Source: Natrarchaeobius halalkaliphilus (GTDB lineage: Archaea; Halobacteriota; Halobacteria; Halobacteriales; Natrialbaceae). From it: a stretch of 64,000 nt of DNA. Location: assembly GCF_003841485.1 (NCBI RefSeq), contig NZ_REFY01000004.1, positions 124,001-188,000 of the forward strand, read 5' to 3'. The notes beneath the pieces were generated by a model. The model searched no databases, was not told the DNA's origin, and saw nothing but the letters and a program-made list of their open reading frames with translations. A program made the translations under genes and the position numbers. Below, piece after piece: positions 50,748-59,894 of this stretch (positions are counted from its first letter, which is position 1; each line of letters starts with the position of its first letter).

Positions 50748-51791
50748 TCAGCGCTCGAGCGGCTTCGCCCACTCGAACTCGAACCCCTCGTGAACGACGA
50801 ACTCGAGGGCGTTGATGAGGTAGTGGGCGACGACGACGACAAGCAGGCTTTCGGTGAGGATGAATATTCCCGCGAGGACGAACCCGAGGAGACCGGTTAC
50901 GACGATTCCGACCGAGCCCTGCATGCCGTGGCCGACCGCGAACGCGATCGAGGAGAGGACGGCCAACAGCCACGGCGAGATGCCGAACCCTGCCGCGACG
51001 ACTCCGATCAGTGCCGCCCGAAAGAGCAACTCCTCGAAGAGGGCGATGATCGGCAGGACGACGGCGAGCAAGACGAGCCAACCGCCCCCCGAGTCGGGAG
51101 CGAGAAGCGCTCGTAACCGCTCGTCGTGGTCGAACCCGAATCGGGTCGCGATCGCCGCGCCGAGTTCGTTTGCGACGTAGAGAACGACTCCCGCAGCCAC
51201 ACCCAGAACCAGCCCCGCTTCGAGATACGATCGCGAGAACTCGAGTCCCAGCGCGTCCGCCGGAATACCGGTATAGAGTATCGCGCCGATCAACACGAAC
51301 GCGAACAGTCCCTGCGAGAGCGCGACGTTCGCGAGCATCGCGCCGGTCGAGAGCGATTCCGGATCGATCTCGTTCGCCATCTCCGCCGGGATCGGTTCTG
51401 CCGTCTCCGTCTCGAGGGTCGTTTCGTCCGATTTCCTCTCCGGAGCGGTGTCGTCACGCCGTCGCTCGAGGGGCCGTTCCACGTCGGCTTCGGGCGTGGA
51501 CCTCGAGTTTGCTTCGGGCGTAGAATCCGGTTTCTCCCCCGGCGTCTCGGTTTCAGAATCGCGTTGTCTCGGCGTGGCGGTTTCAGATGCGGACGAGCCC
51601 GAACGGACCGCTTCGGACTCGGCCCGGTTGAGAGGAGAACCCGTCGACTCGAGTACCCCTTCGGAATTATCTTCCCGGCCTGAATCGGGACTCTGTGGGT
51701 CTGAAAGCGTCGATTGCGTTAGATACGAGAGAACGAGCAGTAATGCGAGGACGACGCACGTGATCGCGACGAACGCCGTCCACTGGGGCAT
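50748..51791 (-). CDS. CPBP-family intramembrane protease
   Basis: A 347-residue integral membrane protein of the CAAX/CPBP (Abi) family. An N-terminal helix is followed by a 110-residue acidic, Ser/Thr-rich loop, and a set of helices carries the catalytic motifs FEELLFRAAL (Glu-Glu...Arg) and SSIAFAVGHGMQG (His). Its ATG follows directly after the lonB stop (TAGATG), so the two proteins are translated from one message. This couples an intramembrane protease to the membrane-anchored Lon. Confidence 0.85.
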   Translation of the reverse strand: MPQWTAFVAITCVVLALLLVLSYLTQSTLSDPQSPDSGREDNSEGVLESTGSPLNRAESEAVRSGSSASETATPRQRDSETETPGEKPDSTPEANSRSTPEADVERPLERRRDDTAPERKSDETTLETETAEPIPAEMANEIDPESLSTGAMLANVALSQGLFAFVLIGAILYTGIPADALGLEFSRSYLEAGLVLGVAAGVVLYVANELGAAIATRFGFDHDERLRALLAPDSGGGWLVLLAVVLPIIALFEELLFRAALIGVVAAGFGISPWLLAVLSSIAFAVGHGMQGSVGIVVTGLLGFVLAGIFILTESLLVVVVAHYLINALEFVVHEGFEFEWAKPLER

Positions 51792-54011
51792 CTATTGCGG
51801 GCTCGGGTTCGAGCCGCTGGCCGAGCCGACGGCACCCTGTCTCTGGTCGAAGGCGGATTCGGTGATCGCCTTCAGCCGATCGACCAGCGAGTCCTTTTTC
51901 GGTTCGCCCATCAGGGCGACGTCGAGGACTTCGCTGATGTTCGAACACGGGATGATCTCGACCATCTCCTCGTACTCGTCTTCGATCATCACGTCCTGTT
52001 CGTTGGCTTTTGGGATGATGACCTTGCTGCAGCCGGCTTTCGCGGCGGCTTCGATCTTGTGGGTGACGCCACCCACCGGGAGGACGTCGCCGCGCACCGA
52101 CAGCGAGCCGGTCATCGCGACCGACTGATCGACCGGGATGTCCTCGAGCGCGGAGATGACAGCCGTCGCGACCGTAATCGAAGCGGAGTCACCGTCGACT
52201 CCCTGCTGGCCTGCCTGAACGAACTGGATGTGGATGTCCTTTTCGGAGAGGTCGACGTCCGAGAACTTCTTGATGATCGCGGAGACGTTCTGGACGGATT
52301 CTTCGGCCATCTCCTTTAGCTTGCCCGTCGCGATCACTTTCCCGCCACCCTGGGCGGGAGCGATTTCGGCCATCACGGGGAGCATGATCCCGGAATCCTC
52401 GCCCATGACGGCAAGTCCGTTGACCCGTCCCTCGACGCCGTCCTGGGTGACCTGGAGTTCGTAATCCTTGCGCCGTTCGATGTAGTCGTCCGCGAGTTGC
52501 TGTTCGATCGATCGCGAGCGCTCTTTGGCCTGCAGGACGTCGTCGCGGGTCGTGAGCTCGCGGTCCTCGGCGCGGGCGATGTCGCCGGCGACGCGGACCA
52601 GCCCACCGAGGTTTCGGAAGAGAAGCGTCAGGTGTTCTTTGCGACCGGCTCGGCGCTTGGCCTCGAGGAGGAGTTCCTCGACGGCCTCGCGCGTGAAGTG
52701 CGGGAGTCGGCCGTCGCGTTCGACTTCCTGGGCGACGAACCGGGCGTACTTGCGTCGCATCTCGGGGGTATCCTCGATTGTGTCGTCCATGTACACCTCG
52801 TAGCCGTATCCCTTGATGCGCGAGCGAAGCGCGGGGTGCATGTTCTCCATCGCGTCCAGGTTCCCTGCAGCGATCATGACGAAGTCACAGGGGACGGGCT
52901 CGGTCTGGACCATCGCGCCCGAGGAGCGCTCGGACTGGCCCGTGATCGCGAACTCGCCTTCCTGGATCGCCGTCATCAGCTTCTGCTGGGTACGGACGTC
53001 GAGCGTGTTGATCTCGTCGACGAACAGCACGCCCTTGTTCGATTTGTGGATCGATCCGGGCTCGACGCGGTCGTGACTCGGCGTCTCCATTCCGCCGGAC
53101 TGGAAGGGGTCGTGGCGGACGTCCCCGAGCAGGGCACCGGCGTGAGCGCCGGTCGCGTCCTCGAAGGGAGCGGTGCGCTGTTCGCCGTTGTCGACGATCA
53201 TGTTCGGCACCATCGCGTCCGTTCCACGGGACGTATACCGGAAGATCAACCAGACGATACCCGCAGCGAGGATTCCCAGAAGGATGCTCGCGGGACTGAT
53301 GATCGCGTATCCGATGATGATCGCGATGATGATCCACATCAGGATCGAGCGCATCTGGTTTCGCTTTCGGGCCTCTTCTTTGTGGGCGTCGATGATCTGT
53401 TCGCCCTTTCCGGCGGGAACGGTCCTGACCTTCGGTGCGTTGCCGTCGTCCGGGTTGTGGTAGACCAGAACGTCCTGGAGGTCCTCTTGAGGGAGCAACT
53501 GGCTCATCGCCTTCGCCAGCATCGACTTTCCGGTTCCGGGTGACCCGATCATCATGACGTGGCGGCGCTGTTTGGCCGCTTTGATGATTATATCACGCGC
53601 CTCGTCCTGTCCGATCACCTGATCGACGAGCCGATCCGGAACTTCGATGTCTTCGGTCGAGTCGATTTTGAGGCCGCCAAGGAGATCATCTTCAGCGATC
53701 TCCTCGTCGACTTCGACACCGGGGTCGACCTCGACCGCACTTCCGAGGTCTTCGACGGTCTCGATGTCGTCGTCGCTGGTGTCGTCTCCCTGCACGCTGT
53801 CACCGTCGAACTCCGATCGATCGTCGTCGATCGGGGTCTCGAGATCGTCGACGTCCTCGCTCCGGTCACCGTTTCCATCCGACGGCGACCGTTCTCCCTG
53901 ACGCTCCCGCGAGCGCTCGTGCTCGTGATCGTCGTCCGGATTCCGCTCACTGTCGGGGGAGGAATCAAGGGCATCCGTGGGAGGATCGTCAACGTTCGTA
54001 TCGTTGCTCAT
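51792..54011 (-). CDS. lonB: Membrane-anchored ATP-dependent protease LonB
   Basis: A 739-residue archaeal LonB. The first 105 residues are acidic and probably disordered. The AAA+ domain has the Walker A motif GSPGTGKSMLAKAM, then an inserted pair of transmembrane helices (about 215-265, 'SILMWIIIAIIIGYAIISPA'), followed by the Walker B element (LFVDEIN). The C-terminal Ser-Lys protease domain carries GDSASITVATAV (Ser) and VGGVTHKIEAAAKAG (Lys). It degrades misfolded and membrane proteins and is essential in haloarchaea. It is co-transcribed with the CPBP protease. Confidence 0.97.
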   Translation of the reverse strand: MSNDTNVDDPPTDALDSSPDSERNPDDDHEHERSRERQGERSPSDGNGDRSEDVDDLETPIDDDRSEFDGDSVQGDDTSDDDIETVEDLGSAVEVDPGVEVDEEIAEDDLLGGLKIDSTEDIEVPDRLVDQVIGQDEARDIIIKAAKQRRHVMMIGSPGTGKSMLAKAMSQLLPQEDLQDVLVYHNPDDGNAPKVRTVPAGKGEQIIDAHKEEARKRNQMRSILMWIIIAIIIGYAIISPASILLGILAAGIVWLIFRYTSRGTDAMVPNMIVDNGEQRTAPFEDATGAHAGALLGDVRHDPFQSGGMETPSHDRVEPGSIHKSNKGVLFVDEINTLDVRTQQKLMTAIQEGEFAITGQSERSSGAMVQTEPVPCDFVMIAAGNLDAMENMHPALRSRIKGYGYEVYMDDTIEDTPEMRRKYARFVAQEVERDGRLPHFTREAVEELLLEAKRRAGRKEHLTLLFRNLGGLVRVAGDIARAEDRELTTRDDVLQAKERSRSIEQQLADDYIERRKDYELQVTQDGVEGRVNGLAVMGEDSGIMLPVMAEIAPAQGGGKVIATGKLKEMAEESVQNVSAIIKKFSDVDLSEKDIHIQFVQAGQQGVDGDSASITVATAVISALEDIPVDQSVAMTGSLSVRGDVLPVGGVTHKIEAAAKAGCSKVIIPKANEQDVMIEDEYEEMVEIIPCSNISEVLDVALMGEPKKDSLVDRLKAITESAFDQRQGAVGSASGSNPSPQ

Positions 54012-54339
54012 AGAACTCTGTTCGGTACCTGTCCCGAAGGGATTGCCACTGATATACTTTCTCCATGCGGAGGATGGTGTCAGTGGTTGAAAACGTCGGG
54101 TAGAGGCTACGAGAGCGGCGTTTGTGATCTGTCGATCGAGTCGAAAGTCGAGTTCGTAAACCGGTGAGTATCACCGAACGAAGGAACTGGATATACAGGG
54201 GAAGGAGGTCGAGTGCCCCGGGACGCGACCTCGAGGCGGTTCGCCGCTGATTCGGAATCGGTTCGTTTCCGTCGCGATAGTCGATAGATCGCGGTCGCAA
54301 CTCGCCACGCTTAAGCCTCGCGGTCGAACAGTTCTCGAC
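54012..54339. other. Intergenic gap between divergent lonB and nadM
   Basis: The gap is 328 bp. No gene that I can support lies within it. An A/T-rich element (GATATACTTTCTCC near 54050) lies about 40 bp upstream of lonB, and a CTTAAGCC box lies about 30 bp upstream of nadM; both fit archaeal TATA elements. Confidence 0.4.
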
Positions 54340-54858
54340 ATGACCCGGGGGTTCTACATCGGACGCTTCCAGCCCTTCCACAACGGGCATCGGAACATGG
54401 TCGCGCGGATCGCGGACGACGTCGACGAACTCGTCCTCGGGATCGGCAGCGCCGACGACTCACACACCGTCCGAAACCCGTTTACGGCGGGCGAACGGAT
54501 CATGATGATCACGAAATCGCTCGTCGACACCGACCTCGTCACCTACGCCGTCCCGATCGAGGACCTGGAGCGAAACTCGGTGTGGGTGAGCCACGTCCAG
54601 AGCATGAGCCCGGATTTCGACGTCGCCTACTCGAACAACCCGCTCGTCATCCAGCTCTTTCGTGAAGCCGGTATCGAGATCCGCCAGTCACCGATGTTCA
54701 ACCGAGACGTACTCGAGGGGACCGAAGTTCGGGAACGGATGATAACCGACGGGGACTGGCAGTCGCTCGTCCCGGAGGCAGTCGTCGAGGTCGTCGACGA
54801 GATCGACGGAACCGAGCGCATCCAGATGATCAGCGACACGGACTCGAACGGCGTGTAA
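54340..54858 (+). CDS. nadM: Nicotinamide-nucleotide adenylyltransferase (NadM)
   Basis: A 172-residue archaeal-type NMN adenylyltransferase that forms NAD from NMN and ATP. The nucleotidyltransferase motif GRFQPFHNGH (HxGH-like) lies at residues 7-16, and the second motif near the C terminus is FNRDVLEGTEVRERMI. Length and motifs are normal. The following gene, the SAM hydroxide adenosyltransferase, starts 61 bp later on the same strand. Confidence 0.95.
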   Translation: MTRGFYIGRFQPFHNGHRNMVARIADDVDELVLGIGSADDSHTVRNPFTAGERIMMITKSLVDTDLVTYAVPIEDLERNSVWVSHVQSMSPDFDVAYSNNPLVIQLFREAGIEIRQSPMFNRDVLEGTEVRERMITDGDWQSLVPEAVVEVVDEIDGTERIQMISDTDSNGV

Positions 54859-54919
54859 CCGGGAGCGCCACCCTCTTCGAGACCGATCTATTTTCCTCGA
54901 GCACCGCCTACGGACACTC

Positions 54920-55720
54920 ATGATCACGATCGCGACGGATTTCGGAACTCCCTATCCCGCGGCGATGAAAGGGGTGCTTCTGCAGCGAACCGACGCGCGA
55001 CTCGTCGACGTCGCTCACGACTTCCCCCGACAGGACGTTCGAGCCGCGGCGTTCTGGCTGCGCGAAGTGCTTCCGTACTTTCCGCCCGCGACACACCTCG
55101 TCGTCGTCGATCCGGGCGTCGGAACCGACCGCGATACTCTCGTCCTGCGCGCGGACGAGCACGTACTCGTCGGCCCGGACAACGGCGTCCTCGTGCCTCC
55201 CGCCCGTCGGCTCGCCGGGACGACGGAACTCGAGGCGTACGGCATCGACGAACGAGCCGTATCCCACGACGGACGTTCCGGACCGGCGAGCAACACGTTC
55301 CACGGACGTGACGTTTTCGCGCCTGCAGCCGCGGCGGTCCACGGGACGAGTCGCGACTCACTCGAGTCGGTCGCGGCTCTCGAGGCGACCACGTCGTACG
55401 TCGATCTCGAGCTTCCGTCGGCCGCCGTCGAGAGCGACGAGAGCCGTGCCGCCGGCGACGTCCTCGCCATCGACGATTTCGGCAACGTCGTGACGAACGT
55501 CCCGGGCGACTTTCTCGAGGGGCGGTCGCGCCTTGTCGCGAACGGCGAGGTCGTTCCCGTCGGTGAGACGTTCGCGTCAGTTTCGATCGGCACCCGCCTC
55601 GCGACCGTGGGAAGTCACGGCTACGTCGAACTCGACGTCAATCAGGGCCGCGGAGACGACGCGTTCGGTCTCGATACCGGCGACCGGGTGATCCTCGAAG
55701 GCGACGAGCGCGAAGAGTGA
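54920..55720 (+). CDS. SAM hydroxide adenosyltransferase (DUF62)
   Basis: A 266-residue protein of the S-adenosyl-L-methionine hydroxide adenosyltransferase family (formerly DUF62), which splits SAM with water into adenosine and methionine. The start MITIATDFGTPYPAAMKGVL is canonical (TDFG, the first part of the active site), with 'HLVVVDPGVGTDRD', 'VGPDNGVL' and 'AIDDFGNVVTNVPG' later. It is followed by the convergent HalOD1 gene after 8 bp. It may be co-transcribed with nadM. Confidence 0.93.
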   Translation: MITIATDFGTPYPAAMKGVLLQRTDARLVDVAHDFPRQDVRAAAFWLREVLPYFPPATHLVVVDPGVGTDRDTLVLRADEHVLVGPDNGVLVPPARRLAGTTELEAYGIDERAVSHDGRSGPASNTFHGRDVFAPAAAAVHGTSRDSLESVAALEATTSYVDLELPSAAVESDESRAAGDVLAIDDFGNVVTNVPGDFLEGRSRLVANGEVVPVGETFASVSIGTRLATVGSHGYVELDVNQGRGDDAFGLDTGDRVILEGDEREE

Positions 55721-55728
55721 AGGGACTC

Positions 55729-56091
55729 TTATGGAAACGACCGCTGGCGACGGTTCGGATCGATCACGATCTCACCGCTTGCCAGCACGGTGATTCCGCA
55801 GTCCGAGAACGTAAACGAAATCGAGCCGCCGCCGTCGGAACCGCCGGTTCGCCAATGATGGACCATGGCGTTCAGCGCGTCCGGATCGACGCGGTCCGAG
55901 AGCGACTCGAGTTCGACGGGATCGGTGCCGATAACGGACGAAACGACAGCGAGCAGGGCCGTACTCACCGGCTCGTAATCGTCGTCGTCACACCAGGTGT
56001 GGTACGTCCGCTGGTCTTCGTCGTAGTAGACCGTTCGTCCGGCGGCGTTCTCGACCGGCGTCAGTCGACCTGTTGGTGTTTTCCCGGACAT
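55729..56091 (-). CDS. HalOD1-domain protein
   Basis: A 120-residue soluble protein made of one HalOD1 output domain, the haloarchaeal module often found in regulator-like proteins: 'YEPVSTALLAVVSSVIGTDPVELESLSDRVDPDALNAMVHHW' and 'SISFTFSDCGITVLASGEIVI'. Stand-alone HalOD1 proteins are common and uncharacterised. An A/T-rich inverted motif TATGT..ACATA lies just upstream of its start (56104-56121). Confidence 0.82.
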   Translation of the reverse strand: MSGKTPTGRLTPVENAAGRTVYYDEDQRTYHTWCDDDDYEPVSTALLAVVSSVIGTDPVELESLSDRVDPDALNAMVHHWRTGGSDGGGSISFTFSDCGITVLASGEIVIDPNRRQRSFP

Positions 56092-56176
56092 TACGGTTTT
56101 ACTATGCTATGTTAACACATAACAGTATTGGCTACTATTGACGGCGTGACGGTCGAAAAGAAAGCGACGAAGCGCG

Positions 56177-57754
56177 TTACTCGGCGGCGATGACGTCGTC
56201 GATGCGAACGATCATCGTCGCGGCTTCGGTCGCGCTTTCGATCGCTTCACGCTTGACGTCGGCCGGATCGACGACACCGTACTCGAACGGATCGTCGATA
56301 GTGACGGTCTCTCCGTCCGTGATGAGACCGGCACGGCCTTCGGATTCGTGGGCGGCACGGAGGTCCACGAGCGAGTCGATCGGGTCCTGGCCGGTGTTGG
56401 AAGCCAGCGTCCGCGGAACGATGTCGAGTGCGTCCGCAAAGGACGTGACGGCGAGTTGCTTGCGACCCTCGATGCCGGCCGCTTCCTGACGGATTTTGTC
56501 TGCGACCGCGATTTCGGTCGCGCCGGCACCGGGAACGACTTCACCGGAAGCGAGCGCGGTCGCCGCGACGTCGAGTGCGTCACCGATGGCGCGCTCGAGT
56601 TCGTCGACCATGTGTTCGGTGCCACCGCGGACGAAGACGGTGACGGCTTCGGCGGCCGCACCGCCCTCGACGAACGCGAGGTCGTCGTCTCCGAAGCGTT
56701 CGGTGCGGATTCGGTCGGCCTGACCGAAGTCGTCCGCTTCGAGGTCCTCGAGCGCACCGACGCGGCGTGCGCCGGTCGCGGAAACGATGCTGCGCGCGTC
56801 GGAGTTTCCGAGCCCGTCGAAGAGGAGGATGCCCTCGTTGGCGAGGGCGGTACTCACGCGGTCGTCGACGTCGTCGGTCGTGAAGACGACGTCAGCACCG
56901 CTTTCGACGATCGCCTCCGCATATCCCTGAAGCTCGCCTTCCTCGGCGTCGATGGCGGCGTTGAGCTGGTCGATCGAGTCGATGGCATACTCGGCGTCGA
57001 CCTCACCGGTTCGAACCTCGAGTTCGACGTCGAGGACGGCGATCGAGGCGTCCTCGACCTCGTCCGGCATCTCGTCGTGAGCGGGCTCTTCGTCGACGAT
57101 GATGCCGGGGACGAGTTCGGTCGCGTTCGTGGAAGCACCGATCTGTGTGTGGACCGTGATGTTGTCGCGCTCGACGCTGTCGTCGCCTTCGACGTGGCGA
57201 ACGGCCTCGACGACCGTTTCAGCGAGCGATTCGGCGGTGAGTCCGCCGGTTCCTTTGCCGGTCATGCTCGACTCAGCGACCTGTTTCAGGACGTCGTCGT
57301 CGACGTCGGCCTCGCCGATCTGTTCTGCGATCGCATCCAGTGCGATTCTGGACGCCTCGTGATAGCCTTCGACGATGGTCGTCGCGTGGACGTCCTGTTC
57401 GATCAGGTCCTCTGCCTCAGCGAGCAGGTTGCCAGCGATTACGGCCGCGGTGGTCGTGCCGTCTCCGACTTCTTCCTCCTGGGACTCCGCGACTTCGACG
57501 ATCATCTGGGCCGCAGGGTGCTCGATATCCATCTCGTTGAGGATCGTCGCACCGTCGTTGGTGATGACGACCTCTCCGCCGGAGTCGACGAGCATTTTGT
57601 CCATTCCACGGGGGCCAAGCGTCGTCCGTACCGCCTCGGAAACGGCCTTGCCGGCCATGATGTTCGACGATTGGGCGTCTCGACCCTGCGTTCGTTGGCT
57701 GTCCTCGCTCATGATGAACATGGGTTGTCCGCCCATGCGTCGCTGTTGTGCCAT
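56177..57754 (-). CDS. Thermosome subunit (group II chaperonin)
   Basis: A 525-residue group II chaperonin subunit. The starting [20 protein letters not shown] and the ATP-binding motifs '[41 protein letters not shown]' and '[16 protein letters not shown]' are typical. It folds proteins in the cytosol in an ATP-dependent double ring. The C terminus (RIDDVIAAE) lacks the Gly-Met tail of some subunits. A strong TATA box lies about 40 bp upstream. Other subunits are not in the window. Confidence 0.97.
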   Translation of the reverse strand: MAQQRRMGGQPMFIMSEDSQRTQGRDAQSSNIMAGKAVSEAVRTTLGPRGMDKMLVDSGGEVVITNDGATILNEMDIEHPAAQMIVEVAESQEEEVGDGTTTAAVIAGNLLAEAEDLIEQDVHATTIVEGYHEASRIALDAIAEQIGEADVDDDVLKQVAESSMTGKGTGGLTAESLAETVVEAVRHVEGDDSVERDNITVHTQIGASTNATELVPGIIVDEEPAHDEMPDEVEDASIAVLDVELEVRTGEVDAEYAIDSIDQLNAAIDAEEGELQGYAEAIVESGADVVFTTDDVDDRVSTALANEGILLFDGLGNSDARSIVSATGARRVGALEDLEADDFGQADRIRTERFGDDDLAFVEGGAAAEAVTVFVRGGTEHMVDELERAIGDALDVAATALASGEVVPGAGATEIAVADKIRQEAAGIEGRKQLAVTSFADALDIVPRTLASNTGQDPIDSLVDLRAAHESEGRAGLITDGETVTIDDPFEYGVVDPADVKREAIESATEAATMIVRIDDVIAAE

Positions 57755-57786
57755 TGTGAATCCTCACTAACTATGTCGTCAGCACT

Positions 57787-57803
57787 TCTATATAAATTTT
57801 TCC
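57787..57803 (-). promoter_or_regulatory. TATA box of the thermosome promoter
   Basis: The minus strand reads GGAAAAATTTATATAGA, a strong archaeal TFB/TBP element, centred about 40 bp upstream of the thermosome start codon. A transcription start about 25 bp downstream would leave a short leader. The promoter also fits heat-shock genes in haloarchaea, which have purine-rich BREs before a TTTATATA-like box, but no heat-shock element can be proven here. Confidence 0.6.
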
Positions 57804-57909
57804 CTACCGAAGTCCCTCCCTCTGGCGATTCCCGTGTGAACCGTCGGCACGAACGCGCCGACCGAAAGTCGGTAGCAAAATATGCCTCGACACTAAACGG
57901 TTCACTGGG

Positions 57910-58743
57910 ATGCTGGAGCTGGAACACGGGTTTCGCGTCGTCGACGTGTACACGCAACTTACGCCAGATGGGGGAAACGGGCCAGTTCAACGGCCCGTCG
58001 TCTCCCCCGACCAACTCGAGCGGGAGATGCATCAGGCGGGGATCACCAAATCGGTAGTGTTCCCGCCCTCGAGACCGGAAACGAGCTACGTTGCCGCGAA
58101 CAACGGCGTCGCTCGGCGTAGCGTCGACCGTCCGTTCGTCGCGTTCGCCAGAATCAACGGAACGAAACAGTCGGAACGGTGTCCGACGGGACGTCTCCAC
58201 AACGCCGTCAGCCGGCGAAAGGAGTATCACACGACGCCCGGCGACATCGAAAAGTACGCCTACGACGACCGATTTCACGGCTTCGTACTGGACCCCACGA
58301 TCGACGAGTACCCCGACGACGACGTCCTCGCGGTTCTCGAGGACGTGGGCCTTCCGCTGCTCGTCCGCGGGGGTGTCGATGCGCCGCCGGAGGCGATCGC
58401 GGACGCACTCCTGGGACGGTCGTTTCCGGTTATCGTCGCGCATTTCGGGGGGTATCCGCTCGAGCGCTCGCTGATGAACGAAATGATCGACCTGCTCGGG
58501 GAGTACGACGACTGCTACCTCGAGACGAGTTTCGTCAGATACCGCGAACTCCTGGAGCGAGCGCTGCTCGAGCATCCGGATCGAGTTCTCTTCGGAAGCG
58601 GTGCGCCCTCGTGTCACCCCGACGTCGCTGTCATGGAGATCCTGACGCTCGACGTCACCGAAGATCTTCTCTGGCGGGCATTTTCGAAGAACGCCTGTCG
58701 CGTGATCGACGCGCTCACACCGGATACGGAGCTTCGCCACTGA
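57910..58743 (+). CDS. Amidohydrolase-fold protein with degenerate metal site
   Basis: A 277-residue TIM-barrel protein that resembles the amidohydrolase_2 family in the C-terminal half: 'FPVIVAHFGGYPLERSLMNEMIDLLGEYDDCYLETSF', 'HPDRVLFGSGAPSCHPDVAVMEILTL', 'NACRVI'. In active members the N terminus has an HxH motif (DVHTHL-like); here it reads VVDVYTQL, so both His residues are lost, and the usual FGSD is FGSG, so the catalytic Asp is lost too. It is probably non-catalytic. The start is MLELEHGFRVVD. Confidence 0.75.
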   Translation: MLELEHGFRVVDVYTQLTPDGGNGPVQRPVVSPDQLEREMHQAGITKSVVFPPSRPETSYVAANNGVARRSVDRPFVAFARINGTKQSERCPTGRLHNAVSRRKEYHTTPGDIEKYAYDDRFHGFVLDPTIDEYPDDDVLAVLEDVGLPLLVRGGVDAPPEAIADALLGRSFPVIVAHFGGYPLERSLMNEMIDLLGEYDDCYLETSFVRYRELLERALLEHPDRVLFGSGAPSCHPDVAVMEILTLDVTEDLLWRAFSKNACRVIDALTPDTELRH

Positions 58744-58917
58744 CGTCGTTCCGTCGGGTCGTCACGTCGGTCGAAACGCCGTCCCGACCGGACGAGTACG
58801 CACGCCGTGCAGCGAACGGGTCCGTTTATACCACCGCGGAGCGTCGTGGACGTATGGACGAGCTACGCACGCGCGGTTCCCGCCGAGGGAACGCAACCGA
58901 GCGAAAAAGAGGTGTCG

Positions 58918-59880
58918 ATGGGATATAACCTCGCAAATCGAACCGTCGACTGGTTCGACGTGCTTCGGACGTACGGCTACGGCCTCTGTATGGGGACGGC
59001 AGACGCCTTGCCCGGCGTTTCCGGTGGCACCGTCGCGCTCTTGCTCGGCTTTTACGGTCGCCTGATCGCGGCGATCACCGCCCTCACGCCCGGACGGGCA
59101 CTCGCAGTACTCCGCGGCTACGACGCGGACCGCCGGGATCGGGCACGGACGGCTCTCGTCGAGATGGACCTCGAGTTCCTCCTTCCGCTCGGCGTTGGAA
59201 TGGTGACCGCCGTTGCGCTGATCGCGACCACCGTCTCCGCGTTGGCCGAATCCCACCCCATCGCCCTGTTCGGCTTCTTTACGGGTTTGATAGCCGCGTC
59301 CGCCATCGTCCTCTTTCGCAGCCTCGAGTTCTCGTCGCCCGCCCACGGACTCGCCGGGAGTGCCGGCGTCGGGCTCGCGCTCCTCGTCGCCAGCAACGTC
59401 ATCCAACTCCCCGGAAGCGGATCTGTCCTGATCTTCCTCGCGGGTGCGCTCGCGATCAGCGCGATGATCCTGCCGGGGATCTCCGGTGCGCTGATTCTGA
59501 TCTTGCTCGGACAGTACGTCTTTCTCTCGGCGGAACTGAGCGCGTTCCTCGACTCGATCAGCGCGCTCGTCTCCGGCAGCGGCTCGGTAGCTGCCGTTCT
59601 CGAGCCCGGAGCGACGGTCGTGGTTTTCGTACTCGGTGGCTTCGTCGGCCTCGTCACGATCGCCAGAGTCGTCCGACGCGCACTCGAGGCTCGACGTGAG
59701 TTGACGCTGCTCTTTCTCGTCGGACTGATCGCCGGCTCGATTCCCGCACCGCTTTACAGCATCGACGAGGCGTACGCTTGGACGACCGATATCGTCGTCC
59801 TCACCGGCGCATGGGCGCTCGTCGGTATCGTCGCGTTGCTCGCACTCGATATCCTGGCCGGCGGGTTCGATCCGGAGTGA
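58918..59880 (+). CDS. DUF368-family membrane protein
   Basis: A 320-residue integral membrane protein with about eight helices. The segment 'GLCMGTADALPGVSGGTVALLLGFYGRLI' (residues 21-50) is the DUF368 signature, and 'SAMILPGISGALILILLGQYVFL' is its repeat in the second half. DUF368 proteins have been linked to polyprenyl-phosphate translocation in bacteria (with the DedA-like and UptA families), so a role in lipid carrier recycling is possible. The start MGYNLANRTVDWFDVLRTYG is preferred over an upstream frame extension of 37 residues. Confidence 0.85.
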   Translation: MGYNLANRTVDWFDVLRTYGYGLCMGTADALPGVSGGTVALLLGFYGRLIAAITALTPGRALAVLRGYDADRRDRARTALVEMDLEFLLPLGVGMVTAVALIATTVSALAESHPIALFGFFTGLIAASAIVLFRSLEFSSPAHGLAGSAGVGLALLVASNVIQLPGSGSVLIFLAGALAISAMILPGISGALILILLGQYVFLSAELSAFLDSISALVSGSGSVAAVLEPGATVVVFVLGGFVGLVTIARVVRRALEARRELTLLFLVGLIAGSIPAPLYSIDEAYAWTTDIVVLTGAWALVGIVALLALDILAGGFDPE

Positions 59881-59894
59881 GTAGTGACGCTCGC

